Shown one piece after another: positions 11,001 through 22,235 of a stretch of 64,000 nucleotides of DNA. Made by a program: the position numbers and the translations under genes. Numbering within the stretch: position 1 is the first letter of the stretch; every line of letters begins with the position of its first letter. A model generated the notes under the pieces. The model did not search any database. It was not told where the DNA came from and worked only from the letters and a program-made list of their open reading frames with translations. Where the stretch lies: contig NC_088322.1 of assembly GCF_910592395.1 (NCBI RefSeq), forward strand, positions 11,031,431-11,095,430, in the 5' to 3' direction. The DNA comes from Lineus longissimus (taxonomy: Eukaryota; Nemertea; Pilidiophora; Heteronemertea; Lineidae).

Positions 11001-13724
11001 ATTTCTTCTCAGCCGCTGTTATACAGATGACACAATATTGTAAGCCAGTGTACCTCTCCCGGGGTCGGTTTGTGATTCCTCCAGCGTTTGGGTAACATGA
11101 CCTGAGTCACTTGTCATTGGCTCTTGACAACTAAGCTTCCATAAAAGATATCCTCGGGAATAGAGGCACTTCTGATGTTTGTTCGCTATATCAGTCGGCG
11201 AATATTCTGTGTATTCCTCTACCATTGCACAGTTGCACAGAGAGTTTTTGTTAGTCATTTTCTTTGAGATCGCCTGATATAACATCCAGTTTCGCGTTCA
11301 TGTACATACGATGATAAACCTGCGTCTGTTTTGAGTTTTAGTTTTCACCTTTTGTCAATAGCATTCCGCGATGATGACGTCACTGCAGCTGCTGCCCTCT
11401 ATTTCCCCATCGCTGAATTACAGGCAAAGTCGGACAAACATGCGGTTTCGTAATGGATTCAGGCTTTCTAACTAGGGCAGTTAGATTCAATCTGGCACAT
11501 GCCCGAGTGTTGGAAATACTACATAGTTGTTCTGAATATTTCTCTCTCTGACTCTATGGTATCATTCATGCTAAAAACAATGCAGGGTCAAAGATAATTG
11601 ACTTTGAAATAAGCTCAAATGCGTAGAAATAAGTGTCGATGTCCGACTGTCACGTGACTAAAACGTCATCAATATCTTATTCAAATGACCTTGTGAGCTA
11701 TAAATAGTAACTTCGCGGAATGCTATTACTGCGGCGGGTTTACGATTACAACACAATAAAAACAACTTTCTCGTGTTACAGTGTTAATATGGGATAAACG
11801 TAAGCTTACCTAATAAGATTACAAAATGAACCCGTATTTTGAACAAGCGGGCCCATTGCCAGGTACACGGAATCTCGATTGTCTGTCTCATTTATAGAGA
11901 GAAACTATTCAGGGTGATTTGTGTTGCTCAGCATGTTCAGGGATACAGCAAGGAAACACTGGTGATCCTTTTGGTAGTCATACCCACGACCGCATGATTT
12001 CCCGCCCTGCACTTTTGCAACGATATCGCTGATCACCATTTTCTTAGGAAGACATGGCTGGCCCTATTATGAGGATGTGGTGTTGCTTGGTTATCCTCAT
12101 TTAGTGACAACCCGTCGAAACCATAACCACCATGTCAAGTTGAACCAGCTATGAATTTTGTCCCTGAAGATCTTTCAATAGCTCAGCAATCAAATTACTT
12201 CACCGCGGCAATGGATTTCCGCTCACCGCCTTGGGATATCGCACTAAACACATATTTCAGAATTAATTTCTCTTTCAGTTTTTGTGCCGTAGGGAACGAC
12301 AGGAAGCCACCATTAGTGAACATAAATGGGGCTTTATCATTGCCTGGAAAGAGAGGAAGAGGCTTTTCTGTATAGTGATAGGGCACACATGCGTGCAGTG
12401 CATTAGATTGGATATAGCAATGAGCGGAGTTCGGCACATGCTTGTATCAGACGCGATATGGCAATGTGAAAAGTTGAAACATGCTTGTATTTAGTAGTCG
12501 AGGTATGAAGTCGGGATTCATATCAAGTGTGCAGTTTTAGGGTTTGCTCTGGTAGAAAAGACCCAAAACCCGATTTCTCAAGAAAACATACGCTACGGGC
12601 TATGAGCTACATTGTAATTATTGCCAGTGCAAATTTGATATATATAATAATGGTATCGGAACAGCTTTTTTGTAACCCTAGTGGTCAATTGCCGCAATCC
12701 CCTCTATAAACGGCCCTATGATTTATTGTTGAAATTCGCGCGTCTGACATCGGTTTTAGTGTATTATGTTCGACCAACAACGACTGCACGATCGTTAATC
12801 ACCAGATTGCTTCAAGCTCGTGATATTGTGGCGGTACACCATGGCTGTTGACAGACAAGGTATACCTTTCCCGACTCTCTCCTATTAGGCTGAAGTTAAT
12901 GAGGTTTTTATAATGTGATTTCTAGGGAAGTTGTTATTGTCTCTCGGCTGATTTGTTTTTAATACTTTTGATGTTGTTTTAATTGCCTCGGAGATCATGA
13001 GGTTCTAAGCACTGCGCTTGCATGCCGCTGTACGTAATTCAGAGAGGTTTCTGCAGCGGTCCTGCCTGTTCAGGGATCGACGTCACATTAACATCAGATC
13101 GACGTCGACCCATGGGGAGTTCAAAATATTTCTGCTGATTTTTCCTGGTGAGAAACAAAATATTGCCCGACTCCGCACCTTGCAGAACAGTTGAGATTTG
13201 GAATATGTTTCGCAATTAGCCAAAACATGAATCGAGATTTTGTGATTTTTGTTGGAAATTGCGCGTATCGAAAAAAATAAAGCGGCGAACAATTGGCGTT
13301 CATCGAAGCGCCGTAATGCAGAACAAAAGCCCAATTACTCTTAGCATGTTTCTCGCTGGAAAAAAAACCACAACCAAGAACAAACCGTAAAAACGTCATT
13401 TCTGGGAATTCTGCTCTCCATTATCAAATATACAATTGCATTATTGTTGCCATGGTTACCATAGACATAGCCCGCACCTGTGAAATGGAACGTCTTCATT
13501 TTCCATCGCGGACTGCCGGAAATTTCCTATCATGAATCACGTCAATTTTGATCACATCTAAATTATTACCATGAAATTGACGTTTTGGTACTGCTCATGT
13601 TACGCGCTTGGCAATTCAACAGAAGTGATAGAGTATCAAAAGCATCATCTCACTAGAGCGTCTTTCCGCTGTGGTCACCGTCAATTGGCGGAAAGCCAAC
13701 TTCATTACTTTCTTCTGTCCCTTG
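5061..13724. other. Long stretch without a supported gene
   Basis: The region contains only short frames with no convincing splice architecture. A (GT)n run lies at about 5318-5334 and a C9 run near 6232. The frames at 7923-8213 (minus), 8766-8984 (plus), 11019-11285 (minus, ending at a possible donor GAG|GTACAC near 11052) and 12151-12494 (plus, with a good acceptor TCTCTTTCAG before 12280) have some coding flavour. None was recognised and none could be joined to a neighbour, so I leave them unassigned. Confidence 0.3.
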
Positions 13725-14165
13725 AGCCCGCAGCACACTAGCCGCCAACTTTGGCGACAAGAAGCGTTCAGTTGACGCCTCTCGACGCCGAAGTTGGCGG
13801 CCAGTGGATCCCGGTCAGAGCACACCTGCCCAGAATCGGCGTCCAGTAGCGTCTTTTCCGCCACTTTAAGCTGCCATTTTGAAATCATGTGACATCAAGA
13901 CGCATACTGATCGGCCATAGCCTCGCCGCCGACGCCAATTCAGGCGGCAATCCGTAGCACACCTGGCTTCTTCTTGCGTTTAAACGCGGCGACACGCGTC
14001 AAAAATCAAACATGTTAGATATTTGGCGTTTAGTTGCGGCAAGTTGCGGCAAGTCGCGTTCGCCGACGCCGTTCGTAGCAGACGAGGGATGTTTCAGGCG
14101 TTCAGGACTCTTGCGGCAAAAAACGCCTGTGAACGCCGAAGTTGGCGGCTAGTGCGCTACGGGCT
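13725..14165. mobile_element. MITE with about 35-bp terminal inverted repeats
   Basis: The left end AGCCCGCAGCACACTAGCCG and following bases match the reverse complement of the right end (AGCCCGTAGCGCACTAGCCG) over about 35 bp with few mismatches. The ends are flanked by TTG on the left and TTA on the right, which fits a mutated 3-bp TTA target duplication as made by PIF/Harbinger-type transposases (family knowledge; the assignment is inferred). The interior is unusually GC-rich and repeats GCGGCAAGT and CGTAGCACAC-like motifs. There is no transposase frame, so the element is non-autonomous. The short open frames inside it are artefacts. Confidence 0.85.
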
Positions 14166-16100
14166 TTACCCCGAAGTTGACTACCCGCTCGCATCTAGGC
14201 CTAAATTCCCATTGTTCTACTGTCTAATCAATCAATGTATTGTCAGGGCAAATTTGATCACATCGACCCCACGAAACAACCTCCATGGGGGTCGATAGGT
14301 CTAGTTCTTTCACTTACGACCGTACATGTACGTACTTACAGTACATGTATATCAGAAGCAGATGATAAAAAGCCAGATGGTCATGTCTGCGGGGACGGAA
14401 GAGCATTAGCTCAGGGGATAGTATCTGCTTACATTGATAACAGCTTAGTTTGCCACACCTGAGAGGAGAGGCATAGCTCAAAGCGTTTATCAGGACTGGC
14501 CACAGCCGCTGAGCAATGGTGAGGTTTCGACAAGTGTACGAATTCCGAATTCTAAATAGGCATTTGTCCAAGAAAATTACGGTTCAATATTGTTATGAAT
14601 TCGTCTACATGTATTCAAATGCGTATGGATGCTGAAGGCAAGCATGCATGTTGGTCACCTCCAAGTGCACAAGTGCGGGGAGGGGTTGGTAATGCCCTAG
14701 TACATGCACTACATGCCTGCGCTGACATTAAGAGATATGCCGACTTTACCTATTCATCGTGGTGTATCTGCTCGGGAGGGCCAAAACACATTTAGAACTA
14801 AAGCACTCCACTGGTATTTCTGCGTATCTTCTTTCGCTAATCCGCTGTACCTCACTTTGCACTTAGCACTAAGTACATTAAAATTGATCAATAAGACGTG
14901 ACAACCAGCTCTTTTCCATATCAGTTAAATGCCACATCTGCCTATATTTATTGGTTTAGGACATTTTCTAATTGCCTGGTCGAATGGTGAAATGATTTAA
15001 ACAACGTTATTTTTTAGCATGATAAGTCTTGATGGAAGCCTTAATGAACAACGGTGGGAATGTCGTGATCAGCCGGGTAAAAAGCAATTAGGTCACATGC
15101 GGTCGGTGAATTATTTACATTGTAAACTATCTTATATACAGTCATTAGGGGACAAAAATAGCAGCCTGCTGATTTGAGAACTCGAAATGATCATAACAGA
15201 TCATGGTTCAATGTTACTTATGTATGTTGTTGGATATTTGCGTTCTCTGATGGTTCATCAATAACATGAGAAAGTCAGGCAAAAATGAAATATATATGAT
15301 TTTTGTATGAATAGGTTCAACAAAATGGCGAGTTTATTCACTGACATCATAAACATGTCGCCGAAAATACATCGTGAGAAGTTGACCACAAAAAAGTTAA
15401 TATTCCATTCCATAGTCTCAGTGAACTGCATGGCGACGTTTTATATATACGGTTTACGACCTGAGCCAAAAGTCAGTGTCGCCGGGATATGCACTTAGTC
15501 CCGTTAATCAGTAGAAAAACTAATCAGCCCCCTACTTCGACAGATGGCGAGGACCCAAAATAACTGTTATATGTAGCTTTATCGATATTTTATCAGACGT
15601 TTATCTCCTGAGGCATGACCAGTTTAACATTTGTTTGTAGTTGCAGAAGAGGAGCGCAAATTTTACTACTTCTGATAGAGACGCTAAATCTGCACTCCTC
15701 CTTATCTCGGCGATTCTCAAAAATTCATTTAGAGTTTTTAACGATTTTTATTTGGTGGATTACGAATGTCTGCAGCCCATATTTCACTTCGCTTTGGCGC
15801 CACATGATTATTTCCTTCTTGAGTTTTGCCTGATGAAGAATACTCGACGTATTGGCCTAAGATTTCTTGCCATTGAGGAAAATATCAATACCACTAATGG
15901 TGCGAAATATCTGAATTGCATGTTCCTTACTTTTTGAAACACAATTACGTTTTTTAATGTCCTAACATGATATGCTATGTTCTCGTTATGATAAAAAAGT
16001 AAAACATTCTCAATGACAATTTTCTTGAACCGCATAACCAATTCCCATTCATTATTCAAGAATGACACTGCGCCGCCATTTTGATATACTTTATGGCAGC
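14166..16100. other. Intergenic stretch with one exon-like frame
   Basis: No recognised gene. The only segment with a splice-like boundary is 15641-15937, listed separately. The frames at 14235-14901 and 15307-15498 have no splice support. Confidence 0.3.
15641..15937 (+). CDS. Possible terminal exon, unknown product
   Basis: After an acceptor-like TTGTTTGTAG, a frame of 98 codons runs to TGA. It includes segments such as FRVFNDFYLVDYECLQPIF and RIGLRFLAIEENINTTNG. Composition looks coding, but no partner exon was identified and nothing was recognised. It could be chance. Confidence 0.2.
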   Translation: MQKRSANFTTSDRDAKSALLLISAILKNSFRVFNDFYLVDYECLQPIFHFALAPHDYFLLEFCLMKNTRRIGLRFLAIEENINTTNGAKYLNCMFLTF

Positions 16101-16163
16101 ATGTCGCAAAATGATGTGAACAGACGACAGGCTAAAGGAAGTTGGCTAGGAATTCATTGGCAG
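16101..16163 (+). CDS. Candidate first coding exon
   Basis: ATG followed by 20 codons (MSQNDVNRRQAKGSWLGIHW, then Q) ends exactly at a strong donor, CAG|GTAAGC, in phase 0. It lies upstream of, and on the same strand as, the large orphan gene at 22236, and could be its first exon. However, I could not build an unbroken phase-consistent path between them. It may instead start a separate gene. Confidence 0.35.
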
Positions 16164-18240
16164 GTAAGCGGAAGACTGCCACGTGTGATTAGCTCTAGAT
16201 TACTTGGATAATTCATGGTGATTTCTTGTCAGTGTTTCTAAAATTGATGGGTGTTTAGGTGTAACGTCAAAACAAGCTAAAAAGGCCTGATTACTTTGAT
16301 TGCCGTGGAGATTATGATGACGGTTTATTATGCGGATCCTGGATGATGAAACAACCTTGCTGACGACAAGCCGCTTTCCGAAAATCATTATGTCATGTCC
16401 CAAATTTCGTGTTGATTCTGAAATGTTTTCGAGTAAGAGCCATATCGCAGTGTTCGAGCCGCCAAGTATCTCACTTCACTTTAGGATGAAGCCTCCAGAT
16501 TATTCGACAATAAAAGTGCGGGCTGTGAGGTGTGGAGACAATTGAATTGTGGGTTTCTAAGTTTTATATGTAATTAAATTTAGTTTTTAATGCCATTCGA
16601 AAGGTCATCCCGCCTTTACTAGAACGGATGCATCAAGAAAAACCAAATCACTACGAGCAAACATGCGTATTGATACGACACAACTCTCATAATAGATGGC
16701 TCTCATTCAATAGAAGACTTTCCACACATGTCACGTTTTTGTATTGCCATTTAGGAAGTCTCCTTGCACACGATAATTGGACTCCTAGTTACCAACACCT
16801 GGTCTCTCTATTGATCATGCATGGGACTTCTTTAGACAGGTGGTACAGTGAGTTGATGTTATTGTGACACAGAGCCAAAGAGAAATAAATCTGATTTCTT
16901 TTACAGTTGTCGAATAGATAAAAAAGAACCATCGCGTTGCTATTTCCAGTAAAATCCGAGAACTTTGTTTTGCCAGTCCGGAAAAAGAGGAGATCATCTA
17001 GCCAGGCAATTGTTTTTTTTCTAAATTCATGAGAGGATATCTATCACAAACATTATTAATACCACTGAATACAAGAGGGGGGTATCACTAAACTGTGGTC
17101 ATTTCATCACAGAAGCCTGGGAACTCTGGGATGCTGATCTCCTAGGATAGATTGATACTCGATCGTATCACAGATGGCAACACAGAGGTCAAATGAGACA
17201 ATTTGCAATTTCTAATGAAATTACAAGATAAGATAAGATGGAACATAGTATCAAACAATAGTCGCAAAACTTGTGGAAAAAAAGTTTGTGGAGAAATCAG
17301 GCTGAACTTACTTGCATGCAATTTAATAAATTTGTTTAACTGCGGCGCACTCAAATGTTCAATTTTGATACGTGTTCATTGAAATACATATACTTCATCC
17401 ATTAAAATGCGTCATATTTTGATAAACCATCACACGGATCGAATGCCGCACGCACATTGAAAATCCTACTTCCTCGTAAATGTTTGACGAAATTATTTTA
17501 CATACTAAAATTGCCGAGGCGAGCACTTCAAAGCAACGAAATCTATTTTCTTTGAGTAGGTTATCCAATTAAGAATACTAGCAGCTGGGTCTGAAACAGA
17601 CATTCACATCCTCTCAGAGCTAGCACTTTGAAAATACAGTCACCGTACAATGTGTCCGGTAAATTGTTGCATTAACTTTGTAGAATTGCATTTTCGGGGC
17701 CAAAGCGCCATCGTAAAATAGCTTTAAGGTGTCTATACGTATCTTCAGAGTTCTCAGCTAACCTCGTCAAAAGTTTATAGAGCACTGAAAAATATCGCAA
17801 AGCAGAATCCAATAAGAACCGAGCGGGATTCTTATGCGGAGCTTGAAATGTACATGTGTCGGTGCACGTTGTTAACAGTATAAAGTCTGACATCCACGGT
17901 GATGAAAGCCAGTTTGTCGTTAATGTCTTAACGGGGGGGGGGGAGGCTTTCTTATGAACTGCTGCCAGCAAATATATCTTATATGAATGGCGATTATGCT
18001 TTATTTTTGAGAGATGAACCAGAAATTTTCTCTAATACATGTAATAGAAGAAGATACCAAGACAAAGCTGAACATTGCTAAGAGAAAACGTAGACTCCGC
18101 ATACATAATCACGCACAGCAAAGACAAAATGACTTTCTTCCTGCAGTTTCCAACTGGAAGTCGCTCAAAGATGTTGAACAAAGATACACACAAATGTTTG
18201 CACATTCTATAAAGGCGTATAAAACGACAGGCATTTCAAG

Positions 18241-18316
18241 CAGCCCAGTGGCCTTGAGGATAAGAGTGTTGGCAAATAAAACCAGAGGTCTCGAGTTCGA
18301 GTCCCGATGAGAGGAC
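18241..18316 (+). mobile_element. tRNA-derived SINE head or tRNA pseudogene
   Basis: The sequence reads like a tRNA with an A-box-like segment (GTGGCCTTGAGGATAAGAG), an anticodon-stem-like TTGGC...ACCAG, and a nearly canonical B box (AGTTCGAGTCC) at the expected spacing. The anticodon loop is aberrant and the acceptor stem does not pair convincingly, so a functional tRNA is unlikely. tRNA-derived heads of this kind drive SINE transcription by RNA polymerase III (family knowledge). The 3' body of the SINE was not delimited. Confidence 0.65.
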
Positions 18317-19141
18317 CTTTTTATCTTTTTTCTTCCAGGATTCTCTGCGAAGGTCCGTATCGTCCCACGGCTTGCTGGTTTGTGAAATCAAGCGCATCGG
18401 AGCATTGGAGGTCTATCATGTTTCAGGCCGTATTCAGAAGGGCCTTTCGGTCGTTTGAATTTCTTACTATTGCCGCATGGCGTGCTCTGGTTTTGTGCTT
18501 GCAGTTCAGCTTTATAAACATTACACATTTACCCTTGCTATGAAATGGTGTGAACCAATTTCTTTAAAGGTCAATATATCAAGTAGATTATGCGTGCTTT
18601 GCTGGTAAAGGAAGAGCGTACGCCGAGTTGTGAGTGCGGCAAGTCCTATGGTTCATTAGTACACTCACAGCATACCGATCTTAGACACTGCGGGAAGCAA
18701 TAGACCACCCCTTTGAAGGGAAATTAAAGGCTGAACCTTGCGAATGGGGAAGAGGGCAAGTCATCATGAAGATCTCCTTGACATGCCTAATGAGCTTAGT
18801 ATTCAAAGAGTGAATGACTTTCTCTCCTCCCTGGTCCTACTTGGGGATTGATGATTAGGTCACGCCGCGAGGATGTGAATTCCGAGGAGCGATTCTGTAT
18901 CTTTGTCTCAATAGACGTCCACCTTATTAAGGAAAGAAAAATACAGAACTTCCATGCTAATGTTTACGATTCTGCACAAACTGTTATTCTAAAAAAAATG
19001 TCGGTCACATTTTGCGGGGGACATTTTCTGCCTCTACACTAGGTTGACCTTTGATTCAATTTTGTACTTTTTAATAGCCAACCGGTCATATTGTGTCGGT
19101 GATTCTTGTTTATCTGATTGATGTACATAGCTTTATATGAT

Positions 19142-19338
19142 ATATGTGACCCGCCATGACAAAACAGGTCGCATGTCGCTCCGAGCTTGACAGGTTGAGA
19201 CGGACTGGTTGTTCATTTCACTATTGTCTGCCTTTTGTAAAATCGGAGCATATCAATTTTTTCTATTATGTCCTGGTGTCATTTTAGGCTCATCTTCTGT
19301 GCGACATGCGACTCATTTTGCCGTGGTGGGTCACATAT
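19142..19338. mobile_element. Short MITE (about 197 bp) with about 38-bp inverted ends
   Basis: The left end ATATGTGACCCGCCATGACA continues to GGTCGCATGTCGC. The right end in reverse complement reads ATATGTGACCCACCACGGCA and continues to GAGTCGCATGTCGC. The two arms match over about 38 bp with scattered substitutions. The flanks TATGAT and TATGAA suggest a 5-6 bp target duplication, but this is ambiguous. There is no coding capacity. Confidence 0.85.
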
Positions 19339-20385
19339 TATGAATGTAATGACATCATCAGTGATCTGTAACATTGCCACCTTAGGGTCCTCAACTGACT
19401 GAACTTGTCATTAATTACAGTGAGAGATTGATTACTATTTACCTGTGATTACCTGCTATTTAGGGGACCGATCGCCATAACCTCCGGTAATGAGAATAGA
19501 TGTCCTACTAGTATTATATTCCGGCTGATATTAGCTCGGCAAATCACAACAAATGCGTAAGGATAATTCATAATTAATGAATCATGTTAATCTATGTATT
19601 CGTCAGGATTCAGTTAATATCTTGATAGTTTACCGTGGCCTGGATGAAAAGTATCTGGATCAAGGGAGCGCAGTTGTGTAGTGTTGAGAATGGCGTTCTG
19701 CATTTTAAGAAGGTATGGTTCAGAATACCTCTTAGCTCTGAGATCAGAACACCTGGCTCGTCCATAATGTCAAAGAAAAATTCTCCTCGTACCACTCTGA
19801 AGCCACATAAAGTTCAAGTCTTTCTTATACTAAGAAAACTCTTTAAACCTCCCGAGGGAACATAGAGTCGTCCAAATCGCAGGCCAATTAAGCGTCGATA
19901 TATGGCCAATATCCTGTTCTCGCGTCTGTCTCACTGATATTGACGTCCTAGTAAATAAACAGATCAATCATTGTTACCTGGCAAGAATAAACAGAATAAG
20001 AGATGGCTTCTGCTAACATGCTTATTGGTCATGAAATTGACATGGCCCGTCAGTAAAAGGTCATGTGCGAATCAGACTCCAGAGAGTTACATGTACAATC
20101 AAAACAATAGACGATGTTGACCTCTGAGTTACCCGTGCTGGCGGTAGCAAACAACGCAGAGCTTAAATGTTTAACTTATGTTTTAAAAAACCGATGCGAC
20201 AATGGTTCTCCCATCCCGAGATCAACGCCTTTTGACCCTTTGGTACACACTATTAGTCATGGAGCAAGAGATGAGTTAGTGACCCTTGCTCCGACTCATT
20301 CTATACGCATCCTAGTCCATTTTTTGCCTCGCTGATTACAAAAATGATTAGGAGAAACTGTTATTTATTTGTCTCATATGAATAC

Positions 20386-20803
20386 TTAGTAATTAGGAAG
20401 AGATATCACACTTATATCGAGCATATTGATAGGGGCAGATACATGTAGTTTGTCTGGTAATTCCAGCCGTTCACGAATGATTCTATCCATGGTCTTTATG
20501 TAGGCTGTATTCATCCGAGCCCAATTATCGGCAAATGACTTGACGCACGACGCAGGCAGGATTTCCACGAGGGAAGTAATGAGTGTCTATCTCGTAATCC
20601 ACCTCCCCTGTTCCCTCTACATGAAAAGCAATCCTCCACATGGTCACAGGATTGCATTCCGCTGTCGAACGTTTGACGAACAGCAGGAAATGCAAGCTGA
20701 AGGAAAGGCTGAGGACATTGTAGTGAACCTTCAAACCATTAGTGTAATCCTCGTCAATGTGAATTGACGATATGATAGGATATGACATTATTTGCTGCCC
20801 CAC
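20386..20803 (-). pseudogene. Coding-like minus-strand segment in two frames
   Basis: The upstream frame (20803 to 20525) reads through ECNPVTMWRIAFHVEGTGEV and DYEIDTHYFPRG. An overlapping second frame (20568 to 20386) reads CVKSFADNWARMNTAYIKTM and RIIRERLELPDKLHV to a stop. Both have convincing residue composition but are out of register, which suggests either a frameshifted gene remnant or two exons whose junction I cannot place. I do not recognise the family. Confidence 0.25.
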
Positions 20804-21921
20804 ATCCCAACCTCTGACCCGATATCCCAGTCAACCGCACCCCAAAGACAAAGAATACATTCGAACGCGTTTTATCAGGATGCATGTTACCTAATCGTAG
20901 GCTATTCAACATAAAATACCTTCATCTGGCACATGTACATTATTCTATATGAGTCATTACCCATATCTGGTGACAACCTAATAAGCCGATTGAGTTCTGA
21001 CGACCACGTAATTCCCCCCTTGTGGCGAAGGACGGTGGTAATTGAAAGATAAGTAACACATCGAGAGACCTAGGGGCACAATGGTAAATAATTGGACTGA
21101 GCAGACATCCGTAGTGTTGGGATCGCTCATTAGTCATGTTAGTACAGCTGAAGAGTGACGAAGCCGCGAAGGCAACTTCTGCCCCCAACTTTATAGACTG
21201 AAAATGTAAAACACGCAGTTTACGTAAATCTAGCTGTAGTAAGATGGGCAAATGGACAAAGGGTTTTATGATTGATTGGTTTATGAATTATGTCAATAGA
21301 AAACGGCTTTTCGTTATTGTTATTCCGAACTCATACAAATGAACGATTCTTATATATTGCCTTTGCATGACAGGTCCTTTTTGCCCAGAGCGCTTCGTTA
21401 TCCCAGCATTTTTCAGGTGATGCTAAGGAGCAGGTACTTAGCGCTTAGTCTACTTATAAACTCTGATGGAAAGAACTAATTGCCACGGAAGGGACCGGAT
21501 TCGATACCACGACATTTTGGATATGGTCTGGTACTCTAACGAACACGCTCCCACGCTCCCCGTGCGTTACAAATGTATTATGACGTCTCTGTCGTATTGA
21601 TTCCGGGATAACTGGTTTTGGATACACTCTCCGGTTGACCAGCATCCTTTCTGCACTGCTGCAAGTGTCCAAATAATTGTCAGAATGTGTGGTCAATAAT
21701 CCGGCGTTTTCATTCTATCCATTTCAGGGAGACGCTCCAATAAAGAACCAATTAAGCAACTACAGTCTGTTCAAGCGTCATCTACGAAATGTGTTATGTT
21801 CCTCTTTTTTAGCGTGTGACATGTTTTGAAGACAACAAGACGAATATATAAATATGTAAAACACTGCTCTCAATGTCTCTTTTTTGCATTGACCATCCTC
21901 TTTTTCTATATATCGTTTTAG

Positions 21922-21949
21922 GTATCAAAGGCAGATCTTAGGGCACCAG
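21922..21949 (+). CDS. Candidate 28-bp micro-exon
   Basis: A 28-bp segment sits between a good acceptor (ATCGTTTTAG) and a strong donor (CCAG|GTAAGA). Entered in phase 2 it reads YQRQILGHQ and leaves phase 0, which fits exactly the start of the next exon at 22236. This supports it as an upstream exon of the orphan gene, although such a short match could be chance. Confidence 0.4.
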
Positions 21950-22235
21950 GTAAGACATGTATGAAGCAGCTAGTTGCAAAATCATCAACGAAATATGCTT
22001 TTGTTCAAGTGTTGATTTAGAACATATTCCGAGCATTGCCTTCTGCTTTGCCTTCAGTTCTTTTATCAATGTGCGTGTCAAAACTTGTACTGAGCACTGT
22101 TTCGTCAGACTAATAAATGATATCTAAACATACAATACAGTATCATGCAACTGACCGCTATAAGCAAGAGACTGTACCACGAAGCTCAAGGCTGTTTTTT
22201 TCCCTCTAAGTTATTCTAGTCGTTAAGCTATGTAG

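Larger units (their letters stand above)
16164..21921. other. Mostly non-coding stretch, possible long intron
   Basis: It holds a tRNA-derived SINE head (18241), a MITE (19142) and a coding-like minus-strand segment (20386-20803). Frames after acceptor-like sites at about 18344 (CTTCCAG) and 21729 (CCATTTCAG, reading RRSNKEPIKQLQSVQASS) are conceivable exons of the plus-strand gene, but their donors are weak. A G12 run lies at about 17931. The minus-strand frame 17672-17971 is unassigned. Confidence 0.3.

Noticed and set aside
13616-14298. Frames of about 90 codons at 13.6-14.3 kb
   Set aside because: Products of the GC-rich MITE (13725-14165), open on both strands.
18241-18316. Functional tRNA gene
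   Set aside because: Box A and B are present but the anticodon loop is aberrant and the acceptor ends do not pair; a SINE head or pseudogene is more likely.
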